A stretch of DNA of 16,048 nucleotides. It comes from CAZFDT01 sp964518335. Lineage in GTDB: Bacteria; Planctomycetota; Phycisphaerae; Phycisphaerales; Phycisphaeraceae. The DNA is taken from positions 1 to 16,048 of the forward strand of contig CAZFDT010000106.1 in assembly GCA_964518335.1 (NCBI GenBank), read 5' to 3'. The notes beneath the pieces are model-generated. The model saw only the letters and a list, made by a program, of their open reading frames with translations, searched no databases and was not told where the DNA came from. Shown in pieces: positions 13,668 through 16,048 of this stretch; the first letter of the stretch is position 1; the number at the start of each line of letters is the position of its first letter. Made by a program: the position numbers and the translations under genes.

Positions 13668-14984
13668 ATGGCCGATTTGCCGAGTCTCGCCGTGGCGTCG
13701 CTGGGGGAATGCCGCATACCGTCGCCCATCGCCGATCTCGCCGCCGGGCGCGAGCATTCGCCGCGCTTCTGCGAAGAGGACGCGCGGGTGCTCTACGACG
13801 ATCACCCCGAGCGCATCCCGCACGGCGTGGCCATGACCGACCTGCCCGCGCTCGAGCGCGCCGGCCCGCGACGCAGCCTCTTCTTCGACCCCCAGCACAC
13901 CCGCATCGGCATCGTCACCTGCGGCGGCCTGTGCCCCGGACTCAACGACGTCATCCGCGGCCTGGTCATGGTCGCCTGGCACCGCTACGGCGTGCGCACC
14001 ATCCTCGGCTTCCGCTACGGCTACCGCGGCTTCACCCCCGGAAGTGATCCCATCCGACTCGACCCCGAGCTCGTCAGCGAAATCCACGAGACTGGCGGCA
14101 GCATGCTCGCCTCCTCGCGCGGCAAGCAGGACACCGCCGTCATCGTCGATCGACTCGTCGAGCTGGGCGTCAATATCCTCTTCACCATCGGCGGCGACGG
14201 CACGCTCCGCGGCGCCCTGGCCATCAGCGACGAAATCCGCCGCCGCGGACTCCACATCGCTGTCGTCGGCATCCCCAAGACCATCGACAACGACATCAGC
14301 TACATCGATCAGAGCTTCGGGTTCGAGACGGCCTACACCGAGGCGGTCGAGGCCATCGCCAGCGCCCACAACGAGGCGCGGGGCACGTTCAACGGCATCG
14401 GGCTCGTCAAGGTCATGGGCCGGCACAGCGGCTTCCTCGCCTGCCACGCCGCCATGGCGTCGAGCCACGTCAACTTCTGCCTCATCCCCGAGATGCCCCT
14501 GGGCCCGCGCTTCGCCGACTCGTTCTTCAACGCCCTGCGGCAGCGACTCGAACGTCGCCGCCACGCCGTCGTCCTCGTCGCCGAGGGCGCCGGGCAGGAT
14601 CAACTGCAACAGCACGGCCACGTCGAGCACGACGCCTCCGGCAACGTCAAGCTCGTCGATGTCGGCCGCTTCCTCGCCGACCGCATCACCGAGCGCATGA
14701 CCGAATCGGGCGTCGAGTTCAGTCTCAAGTACATCGACCCCAGCTACATGGTGCGCAGCGTCCGCACCACCCCCGCCGACAGCCTCTACTGCTGGCGACT
14801 GGCCCAGGCCGCCGTCCACGCCGCCATGGCGGGCAAAACCGACCTGATCGTCGGCCTCTGGCACGGCCGCATGGTCCACGTCCCCATCGCCGCCGCCATC
14901 AGCAAGCGAAAACTCGTCGATCCCGAAGGCGACCTGTGGCTGAGCGTCCTGGAAACCACCGGCCAACCGGCGTATTTCGAGTGA
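13668..14984 (+). CDS. 6-phosphofructokinase (long, plant/Treponema-like clade; probably ATP-dependent)
   Basis: 438 residues from the ATG at 13668, with GAGG and GAGGG (13653-13663) upstream; a GTG at 13623 would add 15 residues without similarity. After an extra N-terminal segment of about 75 residues come the family motifs: IGIVTCGGLCPGLNDVIRG (about 80-98), IGGDGTL (174-180), PKTIDND (203-209, with D207 the expected base), GLVKVMGRHSGF (245-256) and IPEMPL. The GGDG glycine is the residue that, in studied PFKs, goes with ATP, while lysine in PKTIDND is usual in pyrophosphate enzymes. The combination occurs in a long clade known to include ATP-dependent members, so ATP is likely but not proven. 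It converts fructose-6-phosphate to fructose-1,6-bisphosphate in glycolysis. A GATACT box (13627-13632) could be its -10. Confidence 0.9.
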   Translation: MADLPSLAVASLGECRIPSPIADLAAGREHSPRFCEEDARVLYDDHPERIPHGVAMTDLPALERAGPRRSLFFDPQHTRIGIVTCGGLCPGLNDVIRGLVMVAWHRYGVRTILGFRYGYRGFTPGSDPIRLDPELVSEIHETGGSMLASSRGKQDTAVIVDRLVELGVNILFTIGGDGTLRGALAISDEIRRRGLHIAVVGIPKTIDNDISYIDQSFGFETAYTEAVEAIASAHNEARGTFNGIGLVKVMGRHSGFLACHAAMASSHVNFCLIPEMPLGPRFADSFFNALRQRLERRRHAVVLVAEGAGQDQLQQHGHVEHDASGNVKLVDVGRFLADRITERMTESGVEFSLKYIDPSYMVRSVRTTPADSLYCWRLAQAAVHAAMAGKTDLIVGLWHGRMVHVPIAAAISKRKLVDPEGDLWLSVLETTGQPAYFE

Positions 14985-15018
14985 CCCCCGGAAGTTCCCC
15001 GGAAGTCCCCCGGAAGTT
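14985..15018. repeat. Triple direct repeat of CCCCGGAAGT
   Basis: Directly after the phosphofructokinase stop, the unit (C)CCCCGGAAGT(T) occurs three times, at 14985-14996, 14997-15006 and 15007-15018. No hairpin or T-tract follows. It may be a mini-repeat or a slippage product; function unknown. Confidence 0.7.
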
Positions 15019-15095
15019 CAGCTCCCGCACGTTCGCCACGTCCGTGGATCAGGGGAGGGCCGCAGATGTCGCCGATGGACGCAGATTGGGAGGCA

Positions 15096-15132
15096 ACGGC
15101 CACCATGAGGCACGTGACGCACACGTGGCCGT
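15096..15132. repeat. 8-bp inverted repeat
   Basis: ACGGCCAC (15096-15103) and GTGGCCGT (15125-15132) are exact inverted copies separated by 21 nt that include CACGTG. It lies just before the larger hairpin at 15139-15174, so the two could form a structured element. Confidence 0.5.
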
Positions 15133-15138
15133 CACGCT

Positions 15139-15174
15139 CCCTCGCCTCCGCCTGCTCTGAGGTGGAGGAGAGGG
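15139..15174. repeat. 15-bp hairpin, CCTCC-rich arm with AGAGGGTTGGGGTGAGG flank
   Basis: CCCTCGCCTCCGCCT pairs with AGGTGGAGGAGAGGG across the loop GCTCTG, with one mismatch and one G-U. The right arm runs into AGAGGGTTGGGGTGAGG, a dispersed short repeat I have seen in the intergenic space of many bacteria. No T-tract follows, so it is not a classical terminator; it may be a mobile mini-repeat. Confidence 0.6.
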
Positions 15175-15211
15175 TTGGGGTGAGGAGGCAGACCGGCTCT
15201 GACCCGCAGCG

Positions 15212-15523
15212 TCACGCCGCGAGCGGTTTCGCGGCCAAAGGTGGGATCGTCGCTTGCTCCGACGCCGGCAGCGGCGAGGGAACGAGCACCGCGGGGACCA
15301 TGCTCATGGCGGGGAGTTGGATGATCACGACCGGCGCGGGCAGCGCCAGCGGCACACGTTTCACAGCCGTCGCCCTCGCCGCCGCAACAAGCTGCGCCGC
15401 CCCGGCCTTGATCGCCGCACGACGCTTGGCGTGCAGACGCTGGTAGTACCCCGGGTGCCGCTCGCGGAACAACCGCTGTCGCTCGGCATTGGACATCGGC
15501 GGTGTGGGTTCAACAGTCACCAT
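15212..15523 (-). CDS. Small basic hypothetical protein (103 aa)
   Basis: 103 residues from the ATG at 15523; a second start at 15496 gives MSNAERQRL. The distinctive part is AERQRLFRERHPGYYQRLHA (about residues 13-32), followed by KRRAAIKAG: very basic and aromatic. I recall similar short stretches in small planctomycete proteins but cannot name a family. The remainder is a low-complexity A/P/V tail (VKRVPLALPAPVVIIQLPAM) ending PLAAKPLAA. No membrane segment is certain. The 3' end coincides with a REP-like palindrome (15216-15226). No ribosome-binding site better than GAAGG is seen. It could be a DNA- or RNA-binding peptide (inference) or a non-coding open frame. Confidence 0.45.
   Translation of the reverse strand: MVTVEPTPPMSNAERQRLFRERHPGYYQRLHAKRRAAIKAGAAQLVAAARATAVKRVPLALPAPVVIIQLPAMSMVPAVLVPSPLPASEQATIPPLAAKPLAA
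15216..15235. repeat. REP-core-like palindrome at the stop of the small ORF
   Basis: GCCGCGAGCGG (15216-15226) differs by one base from the REP core GCCGCAAGCGG, and with TCGCGGC (15229-15235) forms a further 7-bp stem with GCCGCGA. It overlaps the last codons (…PLAA) of the small minus-strand ORF, as the degenerate REP at 10678-10694 does for the URO-D gene. The left flank GCTAA is not conserved. Confidence 0.35.
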
Positions 15524-15670
15524 ACCTTCACTGACATCGACCCCGAAGCCCGCCGACTTAACCGGCCTGTGCCGACTTTGCCGCCTGCGCCGCCAGGTGC
15601 AACCCCTCCCCCACGCCGACACCGCATCCCCCCATCGCACGCCTCCCTCCACGCCCACAACCCACGCGGG

Positions 15671-15880
15671 CATCACCCAAACCCACGTTGGCATAACGAA
15701 CACCCCGCGCCGCATAACGGGAACATCGCGCCGCATAACGAAATCTCAGCGCCGCATAACGAGAACATCGCGCCGCATAACGAGAACGTCGCGCCGCGTC
15801 AGGAAACCTGACGTGGGCATAACGAAATCCTCGCGCCGCATAACGGAAGCTCATCGTTTCGTTACGCCCGACGCACCATG
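15671..15880. repeat. 21-bp tandem repeat array, about ten units
   Basis: CATAACG recurs at 15692, 15713, 15734, 15755, 15776, 15818 and 15839, always 21 bp apart. Degenerate units fill the same register at 15671 (CATCACC), 15797 (CGTCAGG) and 15860 (CGTTACG). The usual unit is CATAACG, then a variable purine-rich part, then CGCGCCG. Because 21 is a multiple of three, translations give heptads in several frames, for example RRIT(G/R)TS on the plus strand and RYAARCS on the minus strand; none is clearly a real protein. There are no conserved spacers, so it is not a CRISPR array. Confidence 0.9.
15797..15813. repeat. Perfect palindrome within the 21-bp array
   Basis: CGTCAGG-AAA-CCTGACG has two exact 7-bp inverted arms around AAA. 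It occupies the sixth intact position of the array, in register, while departing from the CATAACG consensus. It could form a hairpin or be a protein-binding site; it may be by chance. Confidence 0.6.
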
Positions 15881-16048
15881 TCGTGACGCCGTGACCGGTG
15901 AACGGCTTCCCTCCCGTCACAAAGGCGCAACCCCTCTCCCAAAACTACACCGGATGATTCCACTTGAACTGTGAGACAAGCCATGAATTCTCATAGAGCA
16001 CCTAAAAGAACTCTTGACGGAATCTTCGCCAGCAGATGACGCTGCAGG
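15881..16048. other. Gene-free right end, lower GC
   Basis: No open frame, RNA gene or repeat is supported here. The last 100 bases have clearly lower GC than the rest of the window. TTGACG (16014-16019) could be a -35 element, but no matching -10 lies within the window. Confidence 0.5.

Noticed and set aside
12327..14966. An 879-codon minus-strand open frame across the AraC and phosphofructokinase genes
   Set aside because: It is antisense to two well-recognised genes and its translation (long runs of A, G, D, V) has no family signature. High GC makes such open antisense frames common.
15139..15180. Rho-independent terminator after the phosphofructokinase gene
   Set aside because: The hairpin is strong, but G-rich sequence follows instead of a T-tract, and it lies 155 bp beyond the stop codon.
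15671..15880. CRISPR array
   Set aside because: The unit is 21 bp with no separate unique spacers of 30 or more bp and no cas gene nearby; it is a tandem minisatellite.
15489..15974. Plus-strand heptad-repeat protein (161 codons) across the 21-bp array, and minus-strand alternatives
   Set aside because: Several frames on both strands stay open because the repeat period is a multiple of three. None has a clear start signal, and the plus-strand frame begins over the 5' end of the small minus-strand ORF. Coding cannot be supported.

Overview
The window reads as a chromosomal segment of a high-GC planctomycete, most likely of the Phycisphaerae type. The lineage call rests on four things seen together: an N-terminal 'EPLEPRLLAS' export motif on a Calx-beta protein, an AraC / phytanoyl-CoA dioxygenase / URO-D family cluster, a RAYT transposase with short palindromic repeats, and strong G/C bias at third codon positions. 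It is inference; no rRNA or other phylogenetic marker is present.

Layout from left to right: a truncated YjbQ-family gene (minus, running off the left edge); a divergently transcribed exported protein with three Calx-beta domains (plus); a convergent enolase-superfamily gene (minus) carrying an in-frame REP sequence; an exported beta-barrel-like protein, rsmD and an AEC-type carrier (all plus); an orphan two-cluster ferredoxin of the NuoI type (plus); a small secretin-like lipoprotein (plus); a large intracellular GH78 alpha-L-rhamnosidase (minus); an inverted pair of REP palindromes followed by a RAYT-type Y1/HUH transposase (plus); a URO-D family gene and a phytanoyl-CoA dioxygenase family gene forming a probable minus-strand operon; a divergent AraC regulator (plus); and a 6-phosphofructokinase (plus). 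The last kilobase is gene-poor and repeat-rich. It holds a triple GGAAGT repeat, two hairpins, one small basic ORF, and a striking 21-bp tandem repeat of about ten units.

How the parts work together: sugar catabolism is one thread (rhamnosidase, phosphofructokinase, possibly the enolase-superfamily enzyme). AraC with the dioxygenase/URO-D operon looks like a substrate-induced catabolic unit, and the intergenic space holds repeated AATATTC half-sites. The most notable system is the RAYT with its REP sequence GCTAAGCCGCAAGCGGC. There are four exact 17-bp copies: two forming a hairpin just upstream of the transposase, one inside the transposase's own coding sequence, and one inside the enolase-superfamily gene. 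Degenerate copies sit at the stop codons of two other genes. Both internal copies are read in the same frame and encode the same peptide, RLRLS, so the element appears to be inserted or maintained inside proteins.

No tRNA, rRNA, CRISPR array or convincing intrinsic terminator was seen. Many long antisense open frames exist because of the high GC content and were not annotated.
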